Source of the DNA: SCUN01 sp046598935
GTDB taxonomy: Bacteria > Acidobacteriota > Vicinamibacteria > Vicinamibacterales > SCN-69-37
Assembly: GCA_046598935.1 (NCBI GenBank)
Contig: JBKJHW010000134.1
Span: 1-25,639 of the forward strand
Reading direction: 5' to 3'
Length of the DNA stretch: 25,639 nt
In this document: positions 1 to 7,239 of the stretch, piece after piece
Layout of the letters: each line of letters opens with the position of its first letter
Position numbering within the stretch: the first letter of the stretch is position 1
Translations under genes and position numbers: made by a program
Notes under the pieces: model-generated
What the model was told of the DNA's origin: nothing
Database searches by the model: none
What the model saw: the letters and a program-made list of their open reading frames with translations, nothing else

Positions 1-1
1 G

Positions 2-109
2 AAACTCAAGAAAGGCCAGCTGGCTGAGGCGAAGGCCGACCTCGACAAGGCGGCGGCCGGTGACCCGAAGATCACCGCGTTCTTCGCGCGGTACGGACTG
101 ACGCGATAG
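2..109 (+). CDS. C-terminal end of a probable TPR-repeat protein (partial)
   Basis: Only the last 35 codons are present; the start lies before the window. The residues form amphipathic helices of TPR type, with an A-x-A-x-x-D-L-x-x-A pattern (around residues 9-19 of the fragment) followed by a short tail ending in F-F-A-R-Y-G-L-T-R. The frame stays open from base 2 to a TAG at 107-109. The gene ends 17 bases before the response regulator, so the two may share a transcript. The TPR call is from helix pattern only, and no function can be given. Confidence 0.5.
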   Translation, partial: KLKKGQLAEAKADLDKAAAGDPKITAFFARYGLTR

Positions 110-126
110 AGACATAAAATACCGCT

Positions 127-1539
127 ATGCCCGACTCGATTTTGATCGCGGAAGACAATCCTGCGCAGCGCGTCGGACTACAGCAGCTGATTCGGAGCTG
201 GGATCTCGGCTTCGACGTCGACGTCGCGTCAGACGGCGAAGAGGCGTTGCAGAAAGTCGTCCTTCGCCCGCCAACAATCGTCCTCAGCGACATGGTCATG
301 CCGCGCATGGGCGGGCTCGACCTGCTGAAGTCCATCAAGCAGCACGACCCCTCGGTGACGGTCGTCATCCTGACGGCGCAGGGTTCCGTCGAAACCGCCG
401 TCGAAGCGATCAAGGACGGGGCGTACGACTATCTGATGAAGCCCGTCGACCCGCAGCGGCTGCGGATCGTCATCGACCAGATCCTCGATCGCGGTCAGAC
501 ACGCAAGGAAGTCGAGTCGCTGAAAAGGCGGCTCCGCGACACCGGCCAGTTCGGCCCGATGATCGGGCAGAGCGCGGAAATTCAGCAGGTGTACCACGTC
601 ATCGATCAGGCCGGCCCCACCAACGCCTCGGTGCTGATCACGGGCGATTCGGGCACGGGCAAGGAACTGGTCGCGCAGGCCATTCACGGCGCGAGCCTCA
701 GGAAGCACCAGCCGTTCGTCGCCATCAACTGCGCCGCCATTCCCGACACGCTGATGGAAAGCGAGCTCTTCGGTCATGAAAAAGGATCGTTCACCGGCGC
801 CCTGGCCCGCCGGCAGGGCTGCTTCGAGCTCGCGGATCGCGGCACGCTCTTTCTCGACGAAATCGCCGAGATGGTGCCGGCGATGCAGGCCAAGCTTCTC
901 CGCGCGCTGCAGGAACGAAAGTTCCGGCTCGTCGGCGGCTCCGAGGAGAAATCGGTCGACATCCGTGTGATCGCGGCGACCAACGTCTCCCCGAAGCGCG
1001 CGATTGACGACGGCAAGTTGCGTGAGGACCTGTACTACCGGCTCAACGTGATCGGCGTGCACCTGCCGCCGCTGCGCGAGCGCACCGACGACATCCCGCT
1101 GCTCGTTGAGGCGTTCATCAAGGAGTTCGCCGCCGCGAATCAGAAGCCTGTCGCCGGCATCGACGAAGCCGCGATGGCGCGGCTCGTGCGTTACCGCTGG
1201 CCGGGCAACGTGCGTGAGCTCCGGAACGTCATCGAGCGCGCCGTCATCATCACGCGCGGATCGATGCTGTCGGCCGCCGATCTCCCGGGGCTGTCCGACC
1301 TGCGGGTTCCCGCGCCGGCCGGCGGGTCCAGCTCGCTTGCGCCCGGAATGACGGTCGACGAGATGGAGAAACAGCTCATCGATCTCACACTCGCGCACAC
1401 CGGCGGCAACAAGACCAAAGCGGCCACGCTCCTCGGCATCAGCGTGAAGACGCTGCACAACAAGCTCAAGGCCAGCGGTCTCGAAGCGAATGCTTCGAAT
1501 GAAACGATTGACGCTGCGGGCGCCGGGCGCACCGACTGA
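127..1539 (+). CDS. Sigma-54-dependent response regulator, NtrC family
   Basis: A 470-residue transcription activator of NtrC architecture. Residues 1-120 are a receiver domain with the phospho-accepting Asp55 (motif S-D-M-V-M-P), Thr83 and Lys105. Residues about 142-385 are the AAA+ sigma-54 interaction domain: Walker A GDSGTGKE (173-180), the sigma-54 contact loop GSFTGA (220-225, Ser where Ala is the consensus, a known natural variant), and Walker B GTLFLDEI (239-246). The C-terminus carries a Fis-type helix-turn-helix (N-K-T-K-A-A-T-L-L-G-I-S). Family knowledge: phosphorylation drives ATP-dependent remodelling of sigma-54 RNA polymerase. It overlaps the kinase gene by one base (TGATG), so the two are a cognate pair with coupled translation. 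No clear Shine-Dalgarno precedes the ATG. The regulated stimulus is not evident. Confidence 0.95.
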   Translation: MPDSILIAEDNPAQRVGLQQLIRSWDLGFDVDVASDGEEALQKVVLRPPTIVLSDMVMPRMGGLDLLKSIKQHDPSVTVVILTAQGSVETAVEAIKDGAYDYLMKPVDPQRLRIVIDQILDRGQTRKEVESLKRRLRDTGQFGPMIGQSAEIQQVYHVIDQAGPTNASVLITGDSGTGKELVAQAIHGASLRKHQPFVAINCAAIPDTLMESELFGHEKGSFTGALARRQGCFELADRGTLFLDEIAEMVPAMQAKLLRALQERKFRLVGGSEEKSVDIRVIAATNVSPKRAIDDGKLREDLYYRLNVIGVHLPPLRERTDDIPLLVEAFIKEFAAANQKPVAGIDEAAMARLVRYRWPGNVRELRNVIERAVIITRGSMLSAADLPGLSDLRVPAPAGGSSSLAPGMTVDEMEKQLIDLTLAHTGGNKTKAATLLGISVKTLHNKLKASGLEANASNETIDAAGAGRTD

Positions 1540-2996
1540 TGCGGCTTCGCCTCGGCCTGAAAGCCAAGCAGGTCATCGGCGTCACGATCATCGTGACGCT
1601 GGCGATCGCGGCGCTGACGTCCGTGTATCTCGCGCTCATGGTCCGCGTCTGGATCACCGAAACGCAGGCGCGCGGCGAGCTGGTGGCCTGGTCCGCGTAC
1701 CAGCGCGCGTTTACGATCGCGGCGACGGACCAGTCGGGCCATCTGGCCGCCGCGCTTCGCGCCGACGCGGGGCTGCGATCGATCCTCGAAGCGTCGCTCT
1801 TCGATAAGAGCATCACCTTCGCCGCCATCACCGACGCGCGCGGCATCGTCATCGCGCACAACGACCCGGCCCAGTGGGCGTTGCCGCTCGACGAGCACAA
1901 TTCGTTCACGGATATGTCGAATCTCAAGAACGGGCGGACGCTCATGCAGCTCCGCGCGATCTTCCGCCCCGAAGGCCGGACGTACGACGTGCGCCAGGAA
2001 CTCGTGACCGGCGGCACGACGTTCGGATGGATTCACGTCGGTGTCTCCACGCTGCTGATTCGCGGCCAGATCGAAGACGCCGCGCGCTCGCTCAAGTGGC
2101 CGGTGATCGGCGTGCTCGCCGCCACTTTTCTCATCGCGATTCTGCTCGCCAATCTCGTGCTCAGACCGATCGCCGTGATCAGCAGCAACGTCGCCCGGCT
2201 CGGGCGCGGCGAGTTCGACACCGGCCTGGAGCTGCCCGACGATGCGGAGTTCCGGGATGTGTCGGAGTCGATCAAGGCCATCGGCGCCAGGCTGGCGGCT
2301 GGGGGGAGCGGCGACGCCCGCCAGCTTGTGGCGCTGAGCCGGCTTAACGCGGGCATCGCGCACGAGATCAAGAATCCGCTGAACGCGATGTCGATCAACC
2401 TTGAGCTGCTCCGCACCGAAATTGGCACCTCGCGCCCGGCGGCCGAGTATTTGTCTGTGATCACCGGGCAGCTTCGGCGGCTCGATGAAGTCGTCCAGAC
2501 ATTCCTCAAGTTTTCGCGGCCCGAGCAGCTCACGCTGCGACCGACATCGCTCGTCACGATCTTCGAGAACGTCCGCCCGATCGTCGAAGCCGAAGCCGAG
2601 CCGGCCGGCGTCACCGTGGAATTCAAGACCGCCGCAAGCCTGCCTGACGTGCGCGCCGATCAGCCTTCGCTGACAAACGCCATTCTCAACCTGGCGCTGA
2701 ACGCCTGCCAGGCGATGCCGAATGGCGGCTCGCTGCGAGTGGCCGCGACCAAACAGCCGGGCGGTCTCGTGGCGGTCACGGTCACCGACACCGGCGTCGG
2801 CATCCCGGCCGATCAGCTCGACAAGATCTTCAATCTCTACTTCACGACCAAGGCCGGCGGCACCGGCATCGGCCTCGCGATGGTCTATCGCACGGTGCAG
2901 ATGCATGACGGCACCATCTCGGTGGAGTCGGCTCCTGGGCGAGGCACCACGTTTACGATGACGTTGTGGGCCGAACAGGGCAAGTCGGCGTCATAA
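1539..2996 (+). CDS. NtrB-type membrane sensor histidine kinase
   Basis: A 485-residue sensor kinase. Membrane segments lie at about residues 11-34 and 188-208. They enclose a periplasmic sensor domain of about 150 residues with a Cache-like stretch (F-A-A-I-T-D-A-R-G-I-V-I-A, about 94-106). A HAMP linker follows (about 209-254), then the dimerisation helix with the phospho-accepting His275 in A-H-E-I-K-N-P-L-N. The HATPase domain has an N-box (N-A-I-L-N-L-A-L-N-A, 379-388), a G1 box D-T-G-V-G-I-P (416-422) and a G2 box G-G-T-G-I-G-L (439-445). The ATG sits inside the stop codon of the regulator gene. Family knowledge: it autophosphorylates and passes phosphate to Asp55 of the adjacent regulator. 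The ligand is unknown. Confidence 0.95.
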   Translation: MRLRLGLKAKQVIGVTIIVTLAIAALTSVYLALMVRVWITETQARGELVAWSAYQRAFTIAATDQSGHLAAALRADAGLRSILEASLFDKSITFAAITDARGIVIAHNDPAQWALPLDEHNSFTDMSNLKNGRTLMQLRAIFRPEGRTYDVRQELVTGGTTFGWIHVGVSTLLIRGQIEDAARSLKWPVIGVLAATFLIAILLANLVLRPIAVISSNVARLGRGEFDTGLELPDDAEFRDVSESIKAIGARLAAGGSGDARQLVALSRLNAGIAHEIKNPLNAMSINLELLRTEIGTSRPAAEYLSVITGQLRRLDEVVQTFLKFSRPEQLTLRPTSLVTIFENVRPIVEAEAEPAGVTVEFKTAASLPDVRADQPSLTNAILNLALNACQAMPNGGSLRVAATKQPGGLVAVTVTDTGVGIPADQLDKIFNLYFTTKAGGTGIGLAMVYRTVQMHDGTISVESAPGRGTTFTMTLWAEQGKSAS

Positions 2997-3020
2997 TTCC
3001 GTCATAATCCGACATAATTC
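2989..3020 (+). repeat. Three tandem copies of a 10-11 nt unit (CGTCATAATTC)
   Basis: Units at 2989-2999 (CGTCATAATTC), 3000-3009 (CGTCATAATC) and 3010-3020 (CGACATAATTC) run head to tail from the last codons of the kinase gene to one base before the lipoprotein ATG. The spacing is about one helical turn. The TAA stop of the kinase lies inside the first unit. They replace a Shine-Dalgarno region and could be tandem protein-binding sites, or a chance expansion. Confidence 0.6.
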
Positions 3021-3021
3021 A

Positions 3022-3585
3022 ATGATGCGTCTTGTGCCCGGCCTCGCCATCGCGACAGCGGTCGTTTCGCTGACGATCGCGAGCGGGTGCGCGAACGCGA
3101 AGGCGCAGGCCATCCTCCCGGAGTCAACGCCGCTCTCGGTTCCACAGGCGCCGGGCCGTGTTGTCGTGCCTCCGGCTCCCGAACCGCCGCCACCGGCCGT
3201 CGAGACGGCGCCGGCCTCGTCGTCGACGTCGTCGGCAAACCCTCCGGCAAACGGCACGCGGCCCAATCGCGACGCGCGCCCGCCCGCTGCTCCGCCGCCG
3301 AATCCGCCCGCGGCGACGCCGCCGGCCACACCGGCGACGCCGCTCGAGACCCAGGCGAATCAGACCGACCTGGAAAACCGCGCGCGCGGCCTCATCGCCG
3401 CGGCCAACGCGGCACTCGACAAGATCAATTACGTGGCACTGAGCAGCGACGGCAAAGCGCAGCACGACACGGCGCGCCGCTTCACGAAACAGGCGCACGA
3501 CGCGCTCACAGCAAAAAACGTGGTGTATGCGTGGCAGCTTGCCGACAAGGCGAACACCATCGCTACGCTGTTACTCCGCAGCTGA
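3022..3585 (+). CDS. Proline/alanine-rich probable lipoprotein, function unknown
   Basis: 187 residues. The N-terminus is a signal sequence (M-M-R-L then a hydrophobic stretch to residue 20) ending in A-S-G-C, so Cys23 is a likely lipidation site, although the lipobox is not ideal. Residues about 30-115 are a low-complexity Pro/Ala/Ser linker, typical of a spacer crossing the periplasm. Residues about 120-187 form helices (T-D-L-E-N-R-A-R-G-L-I-A-A-A) reminiscent of a short helical-bundle domain. Two ATGs occur in tandem (3022 and 3025) and either may start it. It follows the kinase gene by 25 bases and may be co-transcribed with the two-component pair. Family not recognised. Confidence 0.75.
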   Translation: MMRLVPGLAIATAVVSLTIASGCANAKAQAILPESTPLSVPQAPGRVVVPPAPEPPPPAVETAPASSSTSSANPPANGTRPNRDARPPAAPPPNPPAATPPATPATPLETQANQTDLENRARGLIAAANAALDKINYVALSSDGKAQHDTARRFTKQAHDALTAKNVVYAWQLADKANTIATLLLRS

Positions 3586-3592
3586 CCGGGAT

Positions 3593-4456
3593 TCACCAGG
3601 AAGTTTTGATCTGTTCCCATTCCGCGCGCATGGCCGCGGCGAGCGCCGCGTGATCATGCGCGGCATCGCCTCCGAGCGCGCGGGCGCGCTCGGGAATGAT
3701 CGCCGTCATCACCAGTTGATCGAGATCTCGGCGCACGCTGACGTTGTCGGTGAAGACGCGCGACCGTATCCACGCGGCGATGGCCGCGTGCCATGCGCGG
3801 TCGAGATCGCCCGCGCCTCGTGCGGCGGCGGCGAGCCAGTAGCCGGCAGCGGTTGACTGCGTGTCGCGCGCAAGTTCTGACTGGCTGCGATGGAGAATGC
3901 GCACATAGAAGTCGCGGCGCGCCGAGTCGGCGGCCAGTTGAGCCGCGCGGTCGAGCGCCGTGGCCCACCAGTCAAAGAGCGCGCGCCGGCTGCCCAGCAG
4001 CGGCGCTGAAGATTCGGCTGGCCCTCCGCCTTGGCGAAGGGTCGGCGGATCGAGCAGCGTTTCGAAGAGTTCGGCGGCGGCACCGGGGCGGCCTTCGAAG
4101 TAGACCGTGATACCGAGACCAACGGTGTAATCCTGCCGCTCGGCCGGCGAGAGGCGCGCCGGTTCGACGAGGTTCAGGGTGTCGTGCGCGGCGGCAAGAT
4201 CGGCCGGATCCGACTTCGAGCGAAAGCGCTCGAGGCGCGCGCGAGCCATCACGACATTGGCTGAGGACGCCAGAGCCGGCGTCTTCCGCGCTTCCAACGC
4301 GGCGGCAATGGCGGCATCAAATTGGGTGGCGTTGTACGCCTGCCGCGCGCGGCTGAGCGGGCTCAGCGGCTGCGCCTCGGCCACGGCGGCGACGCTTCCG
4401 GTCATGGCGGCCAGAATTGCGAGCGGCACAGCGGCGAACGCAACCCGTAAATTCAT
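3593..4456 (-). CDS. Secreted TPR-like helical protein, function unknown
   Basis: 287 residues. Start at 4456 (M-N-L-R-V-A-F) because it opens a clear signal peptide ending near A-E-A-Q-P (residue about 29). The same frame is open much further upstream, but only as antisense of the VWA gene. The mature protein starts with A-R-Q-A-Y-N-A-T-Q-F-D-A-A-I, a classic TPR helix A/B pattern, and is helical throughout, with a second repeat-like part (F-E-G-R-P-G-A-A-A-E-L-F-E). Such proteins usually act as periplasmic scaffolds; no enzyme motif is visible. It is convergent with the lipoprotein gene (7 bases between stop codons) and divergent from the VWA gene. Confidence 0.8.
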   Translation of the reverse strand: MNLRVAFAAVPLAILAAMTGSVAAVAEAQPLSPLSRARQAYNATQFDAAIAAALEARKTPALASSANVVMARARLERFRSKSDPADLAAAHDTLNLVEPARLSPAERQDYTVGLGITVYFEGRPGAAAELFETLLDPPTLRQGGGPAESSAPLLGSRRALFDWWATALDRAAQLAADSARRDFYVRILHRSQSELARDTQSTAAGYWLAAAARGAGDLDRAWHAAIAAWIRSRVFTDNVSVRRDLDQLVMTAIIPERARALGGDAAHDHAALAAAMRAEWEQIKTSW

Positions 4457-4554
4457 GCGTTCAGCCACTTTAAACCATGTCGTTCTTTCGCACCGGGCGT
4501 AACTCTTACGTGACTTCGGCGGTTGTCGGGGTTGTACCGGGGGGACAGCGGCGC

Positions 4555-4570
4555 TGGCACAGGAATTGAT
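4555..4570 (+). promoter_or_regulatory. Candidate sigma-54 (-24/-12) promoter
   Basis: TGGCAC at 4555-4560, five bases, then TTGAT at 4566-4570. Compared with the consensus TGGCACR-N4-TTGCW, the GG element, the CAC and the TTG match with exact spacing; the -12 C is A. It predicts a transcript start near 4581, only two bases before the VWA ATG at 4583, so the message would be essentially leaderless. An NtrC-type activator is encoded 3 kb upstream. The upstream activator sites were not identified. Confidence 0.4.
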
Positions 4571-4582
4571 ACCTAGAAGGCC

Positions 4583-5536
4583 ATGCGCGGCTTCCCCCTC
4601 GCCATCATCGTCGCCGGCGGCACGCTCCTCGTGCCGGCGGCTTTGCCCGCCGGAGCATTGGCGCAGGCTGGCCAGAAGCCGGCGCAGACGGCTGTCTTCA
4701 AGTCGTCTGCGTCGGTGGTCTCGGTGACCGCCGCAGTGCGCCGCAAGAACGGTCAGGCCGTGACCACACTCACGTCCAAGGATTTCGAGATCATTGATAA
4801 CGGCGTGTCCCGACCGATCACGAGTTTCTGGTCCGAGGCCGCGCCGGCGTCGCTCGTCGTCCTGTTCGACCGCAGCGGCAGTATGCGGATGGCGGGCCGG
4901 ACGGAAGCCGCGCGTGAAATTGCGCGCCACATGGTGGCGCACCTGAAGGCCAACGTCGACCAGGTCTCGCTGCTCGGCTTCGATCGCGACGTCGCGCGGT
5001 TGTCCCCGTTCGTGCCGGCGCCGGGCAACATACTCGACCAGCTCGATCGCACCGAAGCGTTTGGCTCGACATCGCTCACCGACGCGGTCGCGATCGCGGC
5101 CAACGAAGTTTCCGACGAGCGGACGCGGCGCGCCGTTGTCGTCCTGACCGACGGGCAAGACACGAGCAGCAAGATGACCGCGAGTTCGGTGGCCACCTTC
5201 GCGGCATCGATCGACGTGCCCGTCTACGTGCTGGTGCCGCGGCTCGAGATGGAGCGTAACGCCGGGCCGGGCGTCGCGCCGGGGCTCATCGAGCTTGCCG
5301 CGCGGACCGGCGGCCAGGTGTTCGTTGTGACGACGCCGGCGGAAATCAGCATTGCGACGCAAACGATCGCGTCGGATCTTCACCACCAGTATATGCTCGC
5401 GTTCGAATCGGACGGCAAAGCGGGCTGGCACGCGCTCGACGTGCGTGTGAAGCAACAGAAGTTGGTCGTTCGGGCTCGAACCGGTTATGAAGCCGGCAAA
5501 TCACTCCAGGAGGCAGGATCATGCGTAAGTCACTGA
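4583..5536 (+). CDS. Secreted VWA-domain protein of the acidobacterial type
   Basis: 317 residues. The signal peptide covers about residues 1-28 (cleavage near A-L-A-Q-A). A short beta-rich region follows (S-V-V-S-V-T-A-A-V-R, then D-F-E-I-I-D-N-G at 67-74), typical of the VWFA-related proteins abundant in Acidobacteria. The VWA domain starts about residue 90 with an intact MIDAS motif D96-R-S98-G-S100, plus a Thr in G-S-T-S-L-T-D (161-167) and Asp190 in L-T-D-G-Q-D. Family knowledge: VWA domains bind ligands through a metal ion; the partner here is unknown. The last 16 bases overlap the OmpA-type gene, which suggests one transcript. The start rests on the signal peptide; AGAAGG at 4575-4580 is too close to the ATG to be a good ribosome site. 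Confidence 0.85.
   Translation: MRGFPLAIIVAGGTLLVPAALPAGALAQAGQKPAQTAVFKSSASVVSVTAAVRRKNGQAVTTLTSKDFEIIDNGVSRPITSFWSEAAPASLVVLFDRSGSMRMAGRTEAAREIARHMVAHLKANVDQVSLLGFDRDVARLSPFVPAPGNILDQLDRTEAFGSTSLTDAVAIAANEVSDERTRRAVVVLTDGQDTSSKMTASSVATFAASIDVPVYVLVPRLEMERNAGPGVAPGLIELAARTGGQVFVVTTPAEISIATQTIASDLHHQYMLAFESDGKAGWHALDVRVKQQKLVVRARTGYEAGKSLQEAGSCVSH
5508..5513 (+). promoter_or_regulatory. Ribosome binding site AGGAGG inside the VWA gene
   Basis: A full AGGAGG, 7 bases before the ATG at 5521. It lies within the last codons of the upstream VWA gene and fixes the start of the OmpA-type gene despite the overlap. Confidence 0.8.
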
Positions 5537-6207
5537 TGGCAGTTGCAATTCTCACTCTCACCATCGGCGGCGCCACGGCGTGCGCCACGAAGAAATACGT
5601 CAACACGCAGGTGACGGGCGTGAACACCAAGGTCGACACGCTGTCGACGAGCGTCGAAGAGACGCAGCAGCGCACGCGGCAGAACGAAGACAAGATCGCC
5701 GGCGTGGACACGAAGGTCGGCGCGGCGCAGAGCGCGGCGAACCAGGCACAGAGCGCGGCGAATGCGGCCGGCTCGAAGGCCGACGCGGCGAACGCGGCGG
5801 CGGCGGCAGCGGCAGCGAAGGCCGACGAAGTCGACAAGGCGTCGAAGCGTCTCACCTACACGGTGACGATCGACGACAGCAACGGCAACTTCAAGCTGAA
5901 CTCGGCGAAGCTGCCGGCGGAAGCCATCGCGAAGATCGATGAGCTCATCGCGAAGATCAAGGCGGATCCGCAGGGCGCGTACTTCGAGATCGAGGGCTAC
6001 ACGGACTCGTCGGGCGACCCCAACACGAACAAGCGTCTCGGCGAAGCGCGCGCGCAGGCCGTGCGTGACTATCTCTACAAGGCCCACCAGGTTCCGCTCC
6101 ACCGGATGAATGTCATCAGCTACGGTGAAGAGAATCCGGTGTCGAAGAACAACACCCGCAAAGGCCGCGGCGAGAACCGCCGGGTTGTCATTAAAGTTTT
6201 GATCTAG
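5521..6207 (+). CDS. OmpA-family peptidoglycan-binding lipoprotein
   Basis: 228 residues. The signal sequence ends in G-G-A-T-A-C, so Cys21 is the likely lipidated residue. Residues about 24-66 form a coiled coil (N-T-K-V-D-T-L-S-T-S-V-E-E-T). Residues about 68-100 are Ala-rich and Lpp-like (Q-S-A-A-N-Q-A-Q-S-A-A-N, then eight alanines in a row). Residues about 110-228 are an OmpA C-terminal domain with the peptidoglycan-binding residues Asp162 (G-Y-T-D-S-S-G-D) and Arg177 (L-G-E-A-R-A-Q), and the terminal N-R-R-V-V-I. Family knowledge: it anchors the outer membrane to meso-diaminopimelate in the cell wall. It is coupled to the VWA gene by a 16-base overlap and followed by a strong terminator, so it ends that operon. 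Confidence 0.92.
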   Translation: MRKSLMAVAILTLTIGGATACATKKYVNTQVTGVNTKVDTLSTSVEETQQRTRQNEDKIAGVDTKVGAAQSAANQAQSAANAAGSKADAANAAAAAAAAKADEVDKASKRLTYTVTIDDSNGNFKLNSAKLPAEAIAKIDELIAKIKADPQGAYFEIEGYTDSSGDPNTNKRLGEARAQAVRDYLYKAHQVPLHRMNVISYGEENPVSKNNTRKGRGENRRVVIKVLI

Positions 6208-6232
6208 TTCCCGGTTCCGGGTTCCGCGTTCC
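6208..6232 (+). repeat. Heptanucleotide tandem repeat (TTCCSGG type) after the OmpA-type gene
   Basis: Starting at the first base after the TAG, the units TTCCCGG (6208-6214), TTCCGGG (6215-6221), TTCCGCG (6222-6228) and the partial TTCC (6229-6232) follow in a strict 7-nt period. The same word returns in the terminator hairpin (GGTTCCGAG). No coding sense. Confidence 0.7.
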
Positions 6233-6266
6233 AAAAAAGGTTCCGAGGTTCTCGGAACCTTTTTTT
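6233..6266 (+). terminator. Intrinsic terminator of the VWA-OmpA operon
   Basis: A 15-bp perfect stem, AAAAAAGGTTCCGAG (6233-6247) with CTCGGAACCTTTTTT (6251-6265), loop GTT, running into seven T residues (6260-6266). The A-tract on the 5' side makes it work on both strands in principle. Confidence 0.95.
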
Positions 6267-6292
6267 CTGCTATCGTTGCTGGGCTACAGAGG

Positions 6293-6368
6293 GCCGACAT
6301 AGCTCAGTTGGTAGAGCGGCTGATTCGTAATCAGCAGGTCATCAGTTCAAGTCTGATTGTCGGCTCCA
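6293..6368 (+). tRNA. tRNA-Thr (anticodon CGU)
   Basis: Complete cloverleaf. Acceptor GCCGACA (6293-6299) pairs with TGTCGGC (6358-6364). The D-arm has AGCTCAGTTGGTAGAGC. The anticodon stem GCTGA/TCAGC encloses the loop TTCGTAA, giving anticodon CGT. The T-arm is ATCAG-TTCAAGT-CTGAT. Discriminator T at 6365 and an encoded CCA (6366-6368). It reads codon ACG. It sits between the envelope operon and the accessory stress cassette. Confidence 0.97.
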
Positions 6369-6423
6369 ATTTTCAAATCAACCACTTACACAGACTAGCT
6401 GCGTTCACTTGAACCCAACTCGA

Positions 6424-7020
6424 ATGTCCACACGCGCACGCTATCGCATCGAGGAGGGCAGGTCCTGCATCGACCTCAAAGTCCGGCACTCCCGCCAACT
6501 CTTCGACGGCCGAGACCCGGCACCATTTCGCGAGCGGGATCTCGACGATGATGCCGTCAACTACCTCATGGCGGCGGTCCAGGAGATCCCTCGGCAACAG
6601 CCGCTGACGATCGTGGTGACGATCTCGGAAGAGCCGAAGCCTCGTCTGGCGCCCGATGCGATCGTGGAGGCGGTGGGCGGTCACTTCCGCTACGAGCTCG
6701 AGCAGAATCAGCGCCGGATCCGCGAACACGTGCGCCGAGGCCAGACGTTCCTGGGCGTCGGCCTCGCGGTACTCGTCATCTTCCTCACTCTCGCGGAGCT
6801 CACCGTGTCGCTCCCAGCGGGACATTTGCGGGAGATTCTTCGCGAGGGACTCGTGATCACGGGATGGGTCGCGATGTGGCGGCCCCTCGAAGTCCTGCTC
6901 TACGACTGGTGGCCGATGGTCGATGAACGCCGGCTCATCACCCGGGTCCTCGAGGCATTGGTGTTGATTCGCTACGACGCGGACGCGGCACCGGCCGGCG
7001 TCAGCAACCCGACGACCTGA
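6424..7020 (+). CDS. Conserved two-pass membrane protein, function unknown
   Basis: 198 residues from the ATG at 6424. A TTG at 6409 in the same frame would add five residues but has no ribosome site either. Residues 1-100 are soluble, with R-Q-L-F-D-G-R-D-P-A-P-F-R-E-R-D-L-D (about 29-46), a pattern I associate from memory with a family of uncharacterised proteins found beside stress genes. Membrane helices lie at about residues 107-125 (F-L-G-V-G-L-A-V-L-V-I-F-L) and 141-158. They are followed by W-R-P-L-E-V-L-L-Y-D-W-W-P, a strongly aromatic conserved-looking motif at the membrane face. It is first in the accessory block and on the same strand as the universal stress protein. No catalytic motif is visible. 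Confidence 0.8.
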   Translation: MSTRARYRIEEGRSCIDLKVRHSRQLFDGRDPAPFRERDLDDDAVNYLMAAVQEIPRQQPLTIVVTISEEPKPRLAPDAIVEAVGGHFRYELEQNQRRIREHVRRGQTFLGVGLAVLVIFLTLAELTVSLPAGHLREILREGLVITGWVAMWRPLEVLLYDWWPMVDERRLITRVLEALVLIRYDADAAPAGVSNPTT

Positions 7021-7239
7021 CCGCGTTTGCAGGACCGGAAGCATGTGGCACTCACGGCCTTGGAGTCGTTGGAAACGCCACGTCGAGCCACTCGTCGGCA
7101 TCAGCACACGACGGTGAGTCTTGAAGCGCCAGCCGTCTGGGCGCCAGCTAAATTGCGTGTCGTTTAGCTGTTGTGCCGTCCTCCAAGCAGTGGAATAGTG
7201 AGACCGACACAAGAACTTCGGCGGGCGATGAGAGAGAGC

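Noticed and set aside
229..1458. Long minus-strand open frame opposite the response regulator
   Set aside because: It mirrors the codon pattern of a certain sigma-54 regulator gene and shows no family motif; a GC-rich antisense artefact.
1191..2906. 571-codon minus-strand open frame opposite the kinase
   Set aside because: Composition is Arg/Asp/His-rich without hydrophobic core or motif, while the plus strand encodes a complete histidine kinase.
4457..5455. Upstream extension of the minus-strand TPR-like gene
   Set aside because: The extension is antisense to the VWA gene, whose MIDAS motif and signal peptide are clear; the TPR-like protein has its own signal peptide at 4456.
7021..7239. 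TGGCAC at 7048 as a sigma-54 promoter for the universal stress protein
   Set aside because: The -12 GC element is missing at the required spacing, so no promoter is called.
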